In this document: piece by piece, positions 1 to 8,911 of the stretch
Position numbering within the stretch: the first letter of the stretch is position 1
Layout of the letters: each line of letters begins with the position of its first letter
Source: Mycolicibacterium septicum DSM 44393
GTDB lineage: Bacteria; Actinomycetota; Actinomycetes; Mycobacteriales; Mycobacteriaceae
Length of the DNA stretch: 64,000 nucleotides
Assembly: GCF_000455325.1 (NCBI RefSeq)
Contig: NZ_HG322951.1
Location: forward strand, 1,331,061 to 1,395,060
Direction of reading: 5' to 3'
Program-made: the position numbers and the translations under genes
The notes under the pieces: generated by a model
Database searches by the model: none
Told to the model about the DNA's origin: nothing
What the model saw: the letters and a program-made list of their open reading frames with translations, nothing else

Positions 1-794
1 GCCTGCTGCCGATGATGAAGCTGCGCATCGCCAACCCCGAGTACCTCGTCGACATCAACGACCTCGCCGCCGAGCTCGGCTACATCTCTGTTTCGGGCGT
101 CAGCTCCCCACTCCTGGTCCGCATCGGGGCGATGGCCCGGCACCGCCAGGTGCTGGAGTCGGATCAGTTGGCGGCGGTGTGCCCGATCTTCCGTGACGCC
201 GAACGGGTGATCGCCGACCCCGTCGTGCGCAATCGGGGCACACTCGGCGGCTCGCTCTGCCAGGCCGACCCGGCCGAGGACCTGACCACCGTATGCAGGA
301 TTCTGTCGGCGGCATGCCTGGTCCACGGGCCGGCCGGCGATCGGGAGATCCCCATCGACGATTTCCTCGTGGGGCCCTACGAGACCGCGCTGGCTCACAA
401 CGAGATGCTGATCGAGGTGCGGATCCCGGTACGCCACCGCACCTCCAGTGCGTACGCGAAAGTCGAACGCCGCGTGGGGGACTGGGCAGTCACCGCCGCA
501 GGAGCCCAGGTCACGCTGGACAACGGCTCGATCGCGGCGGCCCGCGTCGGCCTGACCGCGGTGAACGCCGACTGGGACGCGCTGCGTGCATTGTCGGATT
601 CGTTGGTGGGCAAGCCCGCCGTCGAGGAGACCTTCGCCGACGCGGGTGCGGCCGCCGCGCAGGCCTGCGATCCGGTCAGCGACATGCGCGGCAGCGCCGA
701 CTACAAACGTCACCTGGCATCCGAACTGACCATCCGCACGCTGCGCACGTCCGTGGAGCGGATACGCAGCACCCCTGCGCTGGAAGGGAATTGA
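1..794 (+). CDS. coxM: CO dehydrogenase medium (FAD) subunit CoxM, 5' partial
   Basis: FAD-binding subunit of aerobic Mo-Cu carbon monoxide dehydrogenase; it passes electrons from the CoxS iron-sulfur centres through FAD to the quinone pool. The frame is already open at base 3 and begins LLPMMKLR, the conserved segment after the first FAD-binding loop, so the true start lies upstream of the window and roughly the first 30-40 residues are missing. The second FAD motif is visible as RNRGTLGGSLCQADPAED. The stop at 792-794 is 3 bases before coxS. The order M-S-L is typical of form I CO dehydrogenases; form II operons usually run S-L-M. CoxM-type subunits also occur in other xanthine-oxidase-family enzymes, but CoxL next door fixes the identity. 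Confidence 0.93.
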   Translation, partial: LLPMMKLRIANPEYLVDINDLAAELGYISVSGVSSPLLVRIGAMARHRQVLESDQLAAVCPIFRDAERVIADPVVRNRGTLGGSLCQADPAEDLTTVCRILSAACLVHGPAGDREIPIDDFLVGPYETALAHNEMLIEVRIPVRHRTSSAYAKVERRVGDWAVTAAGAQVTLDNGSIAAARVGLTAVNADWDALRALSDSLVGKPAVEETFADAGAAAAQACDPVSDMRGSADYKRHLASELTIRTLRTSVERIRSTPALEGN

Positions 795-797
795 GCC

Positions 798-1274
798 ATG
801 CAGGTCAACATGACGGTCAACGGCGAAGCGGTCAGTGCCGAGATCGAACCCCGAATGCTGCTGGTGCACTTCCTGCGTGACCAACTGGGGCTGACAGGGA
901 CCCATTGGGGCTGCGATACATCCAACTGCGGCACATGTGTCGTCGACGTCGACGGAGAACCGGTGAAATCCTGCACCATGCTGGCCGCGATGGCCTCCGG
1001 GCACACGATCCGCACGGTCGAGGGCATGGAGGTCGACGGTCATCTGGACCCCGTGCAGGAGGGGTTCATGCAGTGCCACGGACTGCAATGCGGGTTCTGC
1101 ACCCCGGGCATGATGATCACCGCCCGTGCGCTGCTCGACCGCAACCCGGACCCGACCGAAGAAGAGATCCGCGAAGCGATCTCGGGTCAGATCTGCCGCT
1201 GTACCGGCTACACCACGATCGTGCGATCGGTCCAGTGGGCGGCACGTCGGGCTCATGAGGAGGCGAACGCATGA
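798..1274 (+). CDS. coxS: CO dehydrogenase small iron-sulfur subunit CoxS
   Basis: The [2Fe-2S] subunit that relays electrons from the Mo-Cu site in CoxL to FAD in CoxM. The 158-residue protein has the plant-type ferredoxin cluster near the N-terminus (CDTSNCGTC followed by C) and the helical second-cluster domain (CHGLQCGFC and CRCTGY), the eight cysteines expected in this family. The length is normal (about 160 residues). Its stop codon overlaps the coxL start as ATGA, which implies translational coupling in the coxMSL operon. Confidence 0.95.
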   Translation: MQVNMTVNGEAVSAEIEPRMLLVHFLRDQLGLTGTHWGCDTSNCGTCVVDVDGEPVKSCTMLAAMASGHTIRTVEGMEVDGHLDPVQEGFMQCHGLQCGFCTPGMMITARALLDRNPDPTEEEIREAISGQICRCTGYTTIVRSVQWAARRAHEEANA

Positions 1275-3670
1275 CGACGCTGGAGAACCCGGTCAGCCGT
1301 CCCGAGGACACCGCGACCAACGACGCGAAACCCTGCGGCCACGGCCGGATGCTGCGCAAGGAGGACCCGCGATTCATCCGGGGCCGCGGCACCTACGTCG
1401 ACGACGTCACGCTGCCGGGCATGCTGCACCTGGCGATCCTGCGCTCGCCGTACGCGCACGCCAGGATCGCAGGCATCGATGTGACTGCGGCGCAGGCACA
1501 TCCGAAGGTCAAGGCCGTGGTCACCGGTGCCGACCTGGCGGAGAAGGGCCTGGCCTGGATGCCGACGCTGTCCAACGACGTGCAGGCCGTGCTGGCCACC
1601 GACAAGGTCCGGTTCCAGGGCCAGGAGGTGGCCTTCGTGGTCGCCGAGGACCGGTACTCCGCCCGCGACGCCCTGGAACTCATCGACGTCGACTACGACC
1701 CGTTGGACCCGGTGATCGACGCCCGGCACGCACTGGACGCGGACGCCCCGGTGATCCGCACCGACCTCGAGGGCAAGACGGACAATCACTGCTTCGACTG
1801 GCAGACCGGGGATGCCGCGGCCACCGAGGCGGTTTTCGCCAAAGCCGATCTCGTGGTCAAACAGGAGATCGTCTACCCGCGAGTGCATCCCGCACCGATG
1901 GAAACCTGCGGCGCGGTCGCCGATCTGGATCCGGTGACCGGCAAGCTCACCCTGTGGAGCACCTCGCAGGCCCCACACGCGCACCGCACGTTGTACGCAC
2001 TGGTCGCCGGCCTGCCCGAACACAAGATCCGGGTGATCTCGCCGGACATCGGCGGTGGGTTCGGCAACAAGGTGCCGATCTATCCCGGCTATGTCTGTGC
2101 GATCGTCGGGTCTCTGCTGCTGGGCAAGCCGGTCAAATGGATGGAGGACCGCAGCGAAAACCTCACCAGCACAGGGTTCGCGCGGGACTACATCATGGTC
2201 GGCGAGATCGCGGCCACCTCCGACGGCAAGATCCTGGCGATCCGGTCCAACGTGCTGGCCGACCACGGTGCCTTCAACGGCACGGCGGCCCCGGTGAAAT
2301 ACCCCGCGGGCTTCTTCGGCGTGTTCACCGGCAGCTATGACATCGAGGCGGCCTACTGTCACATGACCGCGGTGTACACCAACAAGGCACCCGGAGGAGT
2401 GGCCTACGCCTGCTCGTTCCGCATCACCGAGGCGGTGTACTTCGTCGAGCGCCTGGTGGACTGCCTGGCCTATGAGCTCAAGATGGATCCGGCCGAGCTG
2501 CGGCTGCGAAACCTGTTGAAACCCGAGCAGTTCCCGTACAAATCCAAGACCGGCTGGGTGTACGACTCCGGCGACTACGAGAAGACGATGCGGCTCGCGA
2601 TGGAGATGATCGGTTACGAGGGCCTGCGCGCCGAGCAACGGGAGAAGCGCGAGCGCGGCGAACTGATGGGCATCGGCATGTCGTTCTTCACCGAGGCCGT
2701 GGGTGCCGGCCCGCGCAAGGACATGGACATCCTCGGCCTCGGCATGGCCGACGGCTGCGAACTGCGGGTGCACCCGACCGGAAAAGCTGTGGTGCGGTTG
2801 AGTGTTCAGACCCAGGGGCAGGGCCACGAGACGACTTTCGCCCAGATCGTGGCCGAGGAACTCGGGATCCCGCCCGAGGACATCGACGTCGTGCACGGCG
2901 ACACCGACCAGACCCCGTTCGGCCTGGGCACCTACGGCAGCCGGTCGACACCGGTGTCGGGTGCGGCGGCCGCGCTCGTTGCGCGCAAGGTCCGCGACAA
3001 GGCCAAGATCATCGCCTCCGGGATGCTGGAGGCCTCGGTCGCCGACCTGGAATGGGACAAGGGCAGCTTCCACGTCAGGGGTGATCCGACGGCGTCGGTC
3101 ACCATCGCCGACATCGCGATGCGCGCGCACGGCGCGGGCGATCTTCCGGAGGGGATCGAGGGCGGTCTGGACGCCCAGATCTGTTACAACCCGGAGAATC
3201 TCACCTACCCGTACGGTGCGTACTTCTGCGTCGTCGACGTCGACCCGGGAACCGCCGTGGTCAAGGTGCGCCGGTTCCTCGCGGTCGACGACTGCGGCAC
3301 CCGGATCAACCCCATGATCATCGAGGGGCAGGTGCACGGCGGCCTGGTCGACGGCATCGGCATGGCCTTGATGGAGATGATCGCGTTCGACGAGGACGGC
3401 AACTGTCTGGGCGGATCGTTGATGGATTACCTCATCCCCACCGCGATGGAGGTGCCGCACTTCGAGACCGGGCACACCGTCACGCCGTCGCCGCACCACC
3501 CGATCGGAGCCAAGGGCATCGGCGAGTCCGCGACGGTGGGCACACCGCCCGCCGTGGTGAATGCCGTGGTGGATGCGTTGGCGCCGTTCGGGGTTCGGCA
3601 CGCGGACATGCCGCTCACCCCGTCGCGGGTATGGGAAGCCATGCAGGGCCGGGCCAGGCCGCCCATCTAG
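1271..3670 (+). CDS. coxL: Form I CO dehydrogenase large catalytic subunit CoxL
   Basis: Catalytic subunit holding the molybdopterin-cytosine-dinucleotide and Cu-S-Mo centre that oxidises CO to CO2. The 799-residue protein carries the active-site loop AYACSFR with its copper-binding cysteine at residue 381. The AYxCSFR signature separates true form I CO dehydrogenase from form II and other aldehyde or xanthine oxidases. Other molybdopterin motifs are GGGFG (about residue 262), QGQGHETTFAQI and the C-terminal GAKGIGES. The gene starts at an ATG overlapping the coxS stop. In mycobacteria this enzyme oxidises atmospheric CO during carbon limitation; that is family knowledge, not read from this sequence. 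Confidence 0.96.
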   Translation: MTTLENPVSRPEDTATNDAKPCGHGRMLRKEDPRFIRGRGTYVDDVTLPGMLHLAILRSPYAHARIAGIDVTAAQAHPKVKAVVTGADLAEKGLAWMPTLSNDVQAVLATDKVRFQGQEVAFVVAEDRYSARDALELIDVDYDPLDPVIDARHALDADAPVIRTDLEGKTDNHCFDWQTGDAAATEAVFAKADLVVKQEIVYPRVHPAPMETCGAVADLDPVTGKLTLWSTSQAPHAHRTLYALVAGLPEHKIRVISPDIGGGFGNKVPIYPGYVCAIVGSLLLGKPVKWMEDRSENLTSTGFARDYIMVGEIAATSDGKILAIRSNVLADHGAFNGTAAPVKYPAGFFGVFTGSYDIEAAYCHMTAVYTNKAPGGVAYACSFRITEAVYFVERLVDCLAYELKMDPAELRLRNLLKPEQFPYKSKTGWVYDSGDYEKTMRLAMEMIGYEGLRAEQREKRERGELMGIGMSFFTEAVGAGPRKDMDILGLGMADGCELRVHPTGKAVVRLSVQTQGQGHETTFAQIVAEELGIPPEDIDVVHGDTDQTPFGLGTYGSRSTPVSGAAAALVARKVRDKAKIIASGMLEASVADLEWDKGSFHVRGDPTASVTIADIAMRAHGAGDLPEGIEGGLDAQICYNPENLTYPYGAYFCVVDVDPGTAVVKVRRFLAVDDCGTRINPMIIEGQVHGGLVDGIGMALMEMIAFDEDGNCLGGSLMDYLIPTAMEVPHFETGHTVTPSPHHPIGAKGIGESATVGTPPAVVNAVVDALAPFGVRHADMPLTPSRVWEAMQGRARPPI

Positions 3671-3681
3671 AGGGAGTACAG

Positions 3682-4407
3682 ATGACTCTGAGCGAGCGCG
3701 TGGCACAACTTCGCCGGGCACGAACGCCATTCGTGCACGCGACGGTGGTGCGCGCGCAGCCGCCCACCTCGGCACATCCCGGGGATGAGGCGATCCTGTT
3801 GGCCGACGGCACGATCGAGGGGTTCGTCGGAGGACACTGCGCTCAGAACTCGGTGCGCAAGGCAGCGCTGGGGGCGCTGCAGGTGGGTGAGAGTGTGCTG
3901 CTGCGGGTCTTGCCCGACGGCGATGTGCATTTCCCGGAGGCCCCGGGCGCCTGCGTGGTGGTCAATCCCTGTCTGTCCGGCGGCGCGTTGGAGATCTTCC
4001 TGGCACCCGAGGTGCCCGCGCCGCTGGTACAGATCTTCGGCGGCACACCGATCGCCGAGGCCATGGTCGAGCTGTGCGGGATTCTCGGCTACGACGTGCG
4101 GCGGCTCGACGATCTCGGCGCCGACCCCGGGGATGCCACCGCGGTGGTGATCGCCAGTCTCGGTGGCCCCGAAGGCGAGGTGATCCGGGCTGCGGTGGAT
4201 GCCGGGGTCGGCTACATCGGGCTGGTCGCCAGCCGGGTGCGCGGGGCGTCCATCCTGGACGGCCTGGGATTGACGGAAGCCGAACGCGCCAGGGTGCACA
4301 CGCCGGTGGGCCTGGCGATCGGCGCGAAAACCCCGGCCGAGATCGCGGTTTCGATCGTTGCCGAGGTCATCGAAGGCATCAGGGTCGGCGGGCTCCGCGG
4401 CGCATGA
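3682..4407 (+). CDS. XdhC/CoxI-family maturation protein (CoxF-like)
   Basis: XdhC-family accessory protein, expected to help deliver or sulfurate the molybdenum cofactor for CO dehydrogenase. The 241-residue protein has the N-terminal XdhC/CoxI domain (ADGTIEGFVGGHCAQ) and a C-terminal Rossmann-like domain with a GLVASRVRGA segment. I chose the ATG at 3682 because AGGGAG lies 6 bases upstream at 3671-3676; the frame is open further upstream only within the end of coxL. The stop overlaps the coxD start (ATGA). Cox operons carry two XdhC-like genes (coxF and coxI); the position between coxL and coxD does not say which, so no symbol is given. Confidence 0.82.
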   Translation: MTLSERVAQLRRARTPFVHATVVRAQPPTSAHPGDEAILLADGTIEGFVGGHCAQNSVRKAALGALQVGESVLLRVLPDGDVHFPEAPGACVVVNPCLSGGALEIFLAPEVPAPLVQIFGGTPIAEAMVELCGILGYDVRRLDDLGADPGDATAVVIASLGGPEGEVIRAAVDAGVGYIGLVASRVRGASILDGLGLTEAERARVHTPVGLAIGAKTPAEIAVSIVAEVIEGIRVGGLRGA

Positions 4408-5294
4408 GCACTGACCCGGTATTCAGTGGTGTCGAGGATGTGGTGCGGCGGTTCGACGCCAGCGATTACCTGCTCGGCGAGGGCACCGCGACAGCCATCT
4501 ATCTCGCGGTCACGATGGGACGCCCGTTGCTACTGGAGGGCGAGCCGGGCGTCGGCAAGACCACCGCGGCCAAAACACTGGCGGCCGTGCTGGATACCCC
4601 ACTGGTCAGGCTGCAGTGTTACGAGGGGCTGACCGCGAGCGAGGCCCTCTACGACTGGAACTATCAGCGCCAGCTGCTGTCCATCCGGCTGGCCGAGGCT
4701 CGCGGCGGCGAACAGCTCGACGAGGCGCACCTCTACACCGAGGCCTATCTCATCGACCGGCCGATCCTGCAGTGCGTGCGGCACCGCGGACCGCGGCCAC
4801 CGGTGCTCCTGGTCGACGAGATCGACCGGGCCGACGACGAATTCGAGGCGCTGCTGCTGGAGTTCCTCGGCGAGGCCGCGGTCACTGTTCCCGAGCTCGG
4901 CACATTCGTCGCCGACCGACCGCCCGTCGTGGTGCTGACGTCGAACCGCAGTCGCGACCTGCACGACGCGTTACGTCGTCGCTGTCTCTATCACTGGATC
5001 GAATACCCGCAGCGTGCCCACGCCGTGGCGATCGTCCGTCGCACGGTGCCAGGGGCCACCGACCCGCTGATCGAGCGGGCGGCCCAATTCGTTGGTGCCG
5101 CACGCGATCTCGACCTCGACAAGCCACCGGGTATCGCCGAGATCATCGACTGGGTTGCCGCCCTGGTGACGTTGGGCGTCGGAGACCTGGTGGACCCCGC
5201 CGCGCTGGAGACACTCGGGGCACTGGCCAAGACCCCCGACGACACGGGACAACTCCGTGACGCACTGCTGGAACTGAGAGGAAGCGCCCTATGA
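4404..5294 (+). CDS. coxD: CoxD, MoxR-type AAA+ ATPase
   Basis: MoxR-family AAA+ chaperone that in carboxidotrophs is needed to assemble the Cu-S-Mo centre of CO dehydrogenase. The 296-residue protein shows Walker A GEPGVGKTT (about residues 48-56), Walker B LLVDEIDRAD and sensor 1 VVLTSNRSRDLHDALRRRC. The start is an ATG overlapping the stop of the XdhC-like gene; the 296-residue length matches known CoxD proteins. MoxR ATPases normally work with a VWA-domain partner, here CoxE at the end of the operon. The stop overlaps the coxG start (ATGA). Confidence 0.92.
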   Translation: MSTDPVFSGVEDVVRRFDASDYLLGEGTATAIYLAVTMGRPLLLEGEPGVGKTTAAKTLAAVLDTPLVRLQCYEGLTASEALYDWNYQRQLLSIRLAEARGGEQLDEAHLYTEAYLIDRPILQCVRHRGPRPPVLLVDEIDRADDEFEALLLEFLGEAAVTVPELGTFVADRPPVVVLTSNRSRDLHDALRRRCLYHWIEYPQRAHAVAIVRRTVPGATDPLIERAAQFVGAARDLDLDKPPGIAEIIDWVAALVTLGVGDLVDPAALETLGALAKTPDDTGQLRDALLELRGSAL

Positions 5295-5926
5295 AGATTG
5301 CCAACGAGTTCACCGTCAGCGTGCCGGTCGACGAGGCATGGGACCTGCTCACCGACCTCGAGCAGGTGGTCCCGCTGATGCCGGGCGCACAGCTGACCGG
5401 TCAGGAGGGCGAGAACACCTTGGGCAGGGTGAAGATCAAGGTCGGCCCGGTCACCAGTGAGTTCAACGGCAAGGTCCACTTCGTCGAGCAGAACCGCGAC
5501 GAGCACCGGGCCGTCATCGATGCGTTGGGCAAGGAAGCCCGAGGCACCGGCAATGCCGCCGCCACCGTGACCGCCCGCTTGCACGATGCCGGACAGGCGA
5601 CCCGGGTCACGGTCGACACCGACCTCAAGGTCGTGGGCAAGCTCGCCCAGTTCGGCAGCGGCATGCTGCAGGACGTGTCGGAGAAACTGCTGGGCCAGTT
5701 CGTCGAATCGCTGGAAGCCAAGCTCGCCACCCAGAAAGCTCCGGTGGAGCCCACCGAAAAGCCCGTAGCCGCACCGGTTCCCGGCCCCGAGCCGATCGAC
5801 CTGCTGGATCTGGCCGGCGGCAGCGCACTCAAGCGATACGGTCCCCGCGTCGCCGGTGCCTTTCTGCTTGCGGCCCTGGTGTTCACCTTCGGCCGGCTGC
5901 GGATGGCAAGGCACGCTCGCCGGTGA
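5291..5926 (+). CDS. coxG: CoxG, SRPBCC-domain protein with C-terminal membrane anchor
   Basis: CoxG-family protein of 211 residues. The N-terminal 145 or so residues form an SRPBCC lipid-binding domain (MKIANEFTVSVPVDEAWDLL opening; LMPGAQL near residue 34). A Pro/Glu-rich linker (about 152-175) leads to a C-terminal hydrophobic helix (about 190-205) followed by arginines, a tail anchor. CoxG was long seen as the membrane anchor of CO dehydrogenase; work on the mycobacterial enzyme proposes that it carries menaquinone to the dehydrogenase. Translational overlaps on both sides (ATGA upstream, GTGA downstream) place it in the cox operon. Confidence 0.9.
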   Translation: MKIANEFTVSVPVDEAWDLLTDLEQVVPLMPGAQLTGQEGENTLGRVKIKVGPVTSEFNGKVHFVEQNRDEHRAVIDALGKEARGTGNAAATVTARLHDAGQATRVTVDTDLKVVGKLAQFGSGMLQDVSEKLLGQFVESLEAKLATQKAPVEPTEKPVAAPVPGPEPIDLLDLAGGSALKRYGPRVAGAFLLAALVFTFGRLRMARHARR

Positions 5927-7107
5927 CGTCATCCCTGCTGCGTGGGGCCGACCTGGCGGCGTTCGCCGTCGCGCTGGTCGACCGGCTTCGCGCGGGCGGG
6001 GTGACGGTGTCGGCGGTCGGGCCCTCGACCCTGGTCCAGGCGATGCACGAGCTGGTGCCCGCCGCGCGGTCTCGGCTGTACTGGGCGGCGCGGCTCTCAC
6101 TCGTCACCAGGGTCGAGGATCTGCCTGCCTTTGACGCGGTGTTCGACGCGGTTTTCGCCGACGCCGTGCTCGGCCTGGATCCGCCCGGTCTCAAGCGGTC
6201 GTCTTTGTCGTCGACCACGCCCGCTCAGAGCTCGGCGGCCGCGGCCGGCGAAACCGCCGACGCCGATCTGCCGTGGACGACCAGGCCGGCGTCCGTCGCC
6301 GCGGCGGCCGGCTCACCCGACGGCAGGGCGCTGCCCGACCTGATGCCGAGCTGGTTGGCCGCGCGTGCCGACGAGCCGTTCGAGCAGTTCGACAGTGACG
6401 AGCTGAGGCGGATCGGAGCCTGGCTGGAAGGCGCGGAAGCCCGCTGGCCGCGCCGCCGCACGCTGCGTCGGCGCCGTCACCCGGCCGGCCGGCGCGTCGA
6501 CCTCAGGGAAACCATCAGGGCCTCCCGGACCACCGGCTGGGAGCCGTTGCGGGTGGCCAGGACCCTGGCCCGGCTCCGTCCCCGGCGGGTGGTGCTGGTG
6601 TGCGACGTCAGCGGATCGATGCAGCCCTACGCCGCGGTGTATCTGCATCTGATGCGCGCGGCCGCGGTGCACCGGCGGACCCGGCCCGAGGTGTTCGCGT
6701 TCGCGACCACGCTCACCCGGCTCACCGCCGTGCTGTCGCACCGGTCTGCCGAGGTGTCGTTGGCCCGGGCCAACGAGAAGGTGGCCGATCGCTACGGAGG
6801 CACCCGCCTGGCCCGGTCGATCGCTGCGCTGCTGAGCGGTCCGCACGGTCATGCGTTGCGCGGCGCGGTGGTCGTGATCGCCTCCGACGGATGGGATTCG
6901 GACCCGCCCGAACTGCTGCAGCGCGAGATGATCCGGTTGCGCCGTCGGGCGCATCTGGTGGTGTGGCTCAACCCTCGCGCGGCGGCACCGGATTATGTGC
7001 CCCTGGCCGGATCGATGGCGGCAGCGTTGCCGCTGTGCGATCACTTCCTGCCGGCGCATACGCTCGTCGGCCTGCGTGAGCTGTTCGACGTGCTCGCAGG
7101 CAGTTAG
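5923..7107 (+). CDS. coxE: CoxE, VWA-domain protein
   Basis: VWA (von Willebrand A) domain protein of 394 residues, the partner of the CoxD ATPase in CO dehydrogenase maturation. The N-terminal half is the CoxE-specific region, including a basic stretch (WPRRRTLRRRRHPAGRR). The C-terminal VWA domain carries the MIDAS motif DVSGS (about residues 228-232) and the later ASDGWDS. It starts at a GTG overlapping the coxG stop. It is the last cox gene: its stop overlaps by 4 bases the stop of the opposite-strand DedA gene. Confidence 0.9.
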   Translation: MTSSLLRGADLAAFAVALVDRLRAGGVTVSAVGPSTLVQAMHELVPAARSRLYWAARLSLVTRVEDLPAFDAVFDAVFADAVLGLDPPGLKRSSLSSTTPAQSSAAAAGETADADLPWTTRPASVAAAAGSPDGRALPDLMPSWLAARADEPFEQFDSDELRRIGAWLEGAEARWPRRRTLRRRRHPAGRRVDLRETIRASRTTGWEPLRVARTLARLRPRRVVLVCDVSGSMQPYAAVYLHLMRAAAVHRRTRPEVFAFATTLTRLTAVLSHRSAEVSLARANEKVADRYGGTRLARSIAALLSGPHGHALRGAVVVIASDGWDSDPPELLQREMIRLRRRAHLVVWLNPRAAAPDYVPLAGSMAAALPLCDHFLPAHTLVGLRELFDVLAGS

Positions 7108-7799
7108 GCCTGCTCGGCGGCGGCTTTCTTGGCGGCGCGACGGCGCTTGAGCCACTCGAAGAACATCGGGGCCACCGAGGCCACGACGATCAGGATGAAG
7201 ATCGGCTCGAGCAGCTTCTGGATGATCTCGAACTGGCCCAGCCAGTAGCCGAGCAGCACCAGGCCGACGCCCCACACGATGGCGCCCAGGACGTTGAACG
7301 TCGTGAAAACCGAGTAGCGCATCTTGGCGGCACCGGCGACGATCGGCGCCAGGGTGCGCACGATCGGCACGAAGCGGGCGATGACGATCGCGAACGGGCC
7401 GCGCTGCTCGAAGAACGCGTGGGCCTCGTCGAGGTACTTCTGCTTCAGCACGCGGTTGTCGGGCTTGAACATCTCGACACCGATGAACCGGCCGATGACG
7501 TAGCCGACCTGGCCGCCGAGGATCGCTGCCAGCGGGATGAACACCAGCAGCTGCCAGAGTGCGAAGTTGGCGTCCACGGCCGTTCCCTGAGCGGCGGTGC
7601 CCGCGGCGAGCATGCCCGCCACGAACAACAGCGAGTCGCCGGGAAGGACGGGGAACAACACCCCGGACTCGACGAAGACGACGACGAGGATGCCCACCAG
7701 GGCCCAGGTGCCGAAGGATCCGATGAGGTGCAGTGGATCCATGAAATCCGGCATGAGTGCCAGATTGGTCGTAGCCTCAGGGAGGGCGGTGTCGATCAC
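7104..7799 (-). CDS. DedA-family membrane protein
   Basis: DedA-family (SNARE-associated / VTT domain) integral membrane protein of 231 residues, similar to Rv0364. These proteins are linked to undecaprenyl-phosphate or phospholipid flipping. It has the family segment ESGVLFPVLPGDSLLF in the first membrane region, a re-entrant-loop region with ARFVPIVRTLAPIVAG, and a C-terminal hydrophobic hairpin ending in basic KRRRAAKKAA. I chose the GTG at 7799: GGAG lies a few bases upstream (7803-7806), and a possible -10 TACCCT sits just before it. The gene is divergent from fba, as in M. tuberculosis. Confidence 0.88.
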   Translation of the reverse strand: MIDTALPEATTNLALMPDFMDPLHLIGSFGTWALVGILVVVFVESGVLFPVLPGDSLLFVAGMLAAGTAAQGTAVDANFALWQLLVFIPLAAILGGQVGYVIGRFIGVEMFKPDNRVLKQKYLDEAHAFFEQRGPFAIVIARFVPIVRTLAPIVAGAAKMRYSVFTTFNVLGAIVWGVGLVLLGYWLGQFEIIQKLLEPIFILIVVASVAPMFFEWLKRRRAAKKAAAEQA

Positions 7800-7873
7800 G
7801 ACTCCTAAGGGTACCTGGGCCCCACCACCGGTCTTCACCTGCGATAACCCACGTCCAGATGGAAGGACAAGCC

Positions 7874-8911
7874 ATGCCGATCGCCACGCCTGAGGTCTAT
7901 GCCGAGATGCTGGGCCGGGCCAAGGAGCATTCCTTCGCGTTTCCGGCCATCAACTGCGTCGGCTCCGAGAGCCTCAACGCCGCCATAAAGGGCTTCGCCG
8001 ACGCGGGCAGCGACGGCATCATCCAGTTCTCGACCGGCGGGGCCGAGTTCGCCTCCGGGCTGGGGGTCAAGGACATGGTGACCGGCGCCGTCGCGCTGGC
8101 CGAGTTCGCCCACGTCATCGCCGACAAGTACCCGATCACAGTGGCCCTGCACACCGACCACTGTCCGAAGGACAAGCTGGACACCTATGTGCGTCCGCTG
8201 CTGGCCATCTCCGCCGAGCGCGTCGCCGCGGGCCGCAATCCGCTGTTCCAGTCGCACATGTGGGACGGCTCGGCTGTCCCGATCGACGAGAACCTGACCA
8301 TCGCCCAGGAACTGCTGAAGCTCGCGGCGGCGGCCAAGATCGTCCTCGAGGTCGAGATCGGCGTGGTCGGCGGTGAAGAGGACGGCGTCGAGGCCGAGAT
8401 CAACGAGAAGCTCTACACGTCCTCGGAGGACTTCGAGAAGACGATCGACGCGCTGGGCGCCGGTGAGCAGGGGGCGTATCTGCTGGCCGCGACGTTCGGC
8501 AACGTGCACGGCGTGTACAAGCCCGGCAACGTGGTCCTCAAGCCCGAGGTGCTGGCCGAGGGGCAGCGGGTGGCCGCGGCCAAGCTCGGATTGCCCGGTG
8601 ATGCAAAGCCTTTCGACTTCGTCTTCCACGGCGGATCCGGCTCGCTGAAGTCCGAGATCGAGGACTCCCTCAAGTACGGCGTGGTGAAGATGAACGTCGA
8701 CACCGACACCCAGTACGCCTTCACCCGTCCGCTGGCCGCGCACATGTTCACCAACTACGACGGAGTGCTCAAGATCGACGGCGAGGTCGGGAACAAGAAG
8801 GTGTACGACCCGCGCAGCTACCTGAAGAAGGCCGAGGCGTCCATGGCCGAGCGCGTCGTCGAGGCCTGCAACGACCTGCACAGCGCCGGGCGCAGCGTCA
8901 CCGGCGCTTAG
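7874..8911 (+). CDS. fba: Class II fructose-bisphosphate aldolase
   Basis: Zinc-dependent class II aldolase interconverting fructose 1,6-bisphosphate with glyceraldehyde 3-phosphate and dihydroxyacetone phosphate (glycolysis and gluconeogenesis, cytosol). The 345-residue protein closely matches mycobacterial Fba from MPIATPEVYAEMLG onward. Visible motifs are HTDHCPKDKLD (catalytic Asp and zinc His), EIGVVGGEEDGV, GNVHGVYKPGNV and FHGGSGS. I chose the ATG at 7874 because GGAAGGA precedes it and the family begins MPIATPE; an ATG five codons upstream lacks this match. It overlaps convergently by 4 bases with the CHAP-domain gene. Confidence 0.97.
   Translation: MPIATPEVYAEMLGRAKEHSFAFPAINCVGSESLNAAIKGFADAGSDGIIQFSTGGAEFASGLGVKDMVTGAVALAEFAHVIADKYPITVALHTDHCPKDKLDTYVRPLLAISAERVAAGRNPLFQSHMWDGSAVPIDENLTIAQELLKLAAAAKIVLEVEIGVVGGEEDGVEAEINEKLYTSSEDFEKTIDALGAGEQGAYLLAATFGNVHGVYKPGNVVLKPEVLAEGQRVAAAKLGLPGDAKPFDFVFHGGSGSLKSEIEDSLKYGVVKMNVDTDTQYAFTRPLAAHMFTNYDGVLKIDGEVGNKKVYDPRSYLKKAEASMAERVVEACNDLHSAGRSVTGA

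Noticed and set aside
1253..3775. Very long minus-strand open frame (about 840 codons) opposite coxL
   Set aside because: It is antisense to a well-supported gene with clear motifs; long antisense frames are expected at this GC content, and it has no ribosome-binding site or family resemblance.
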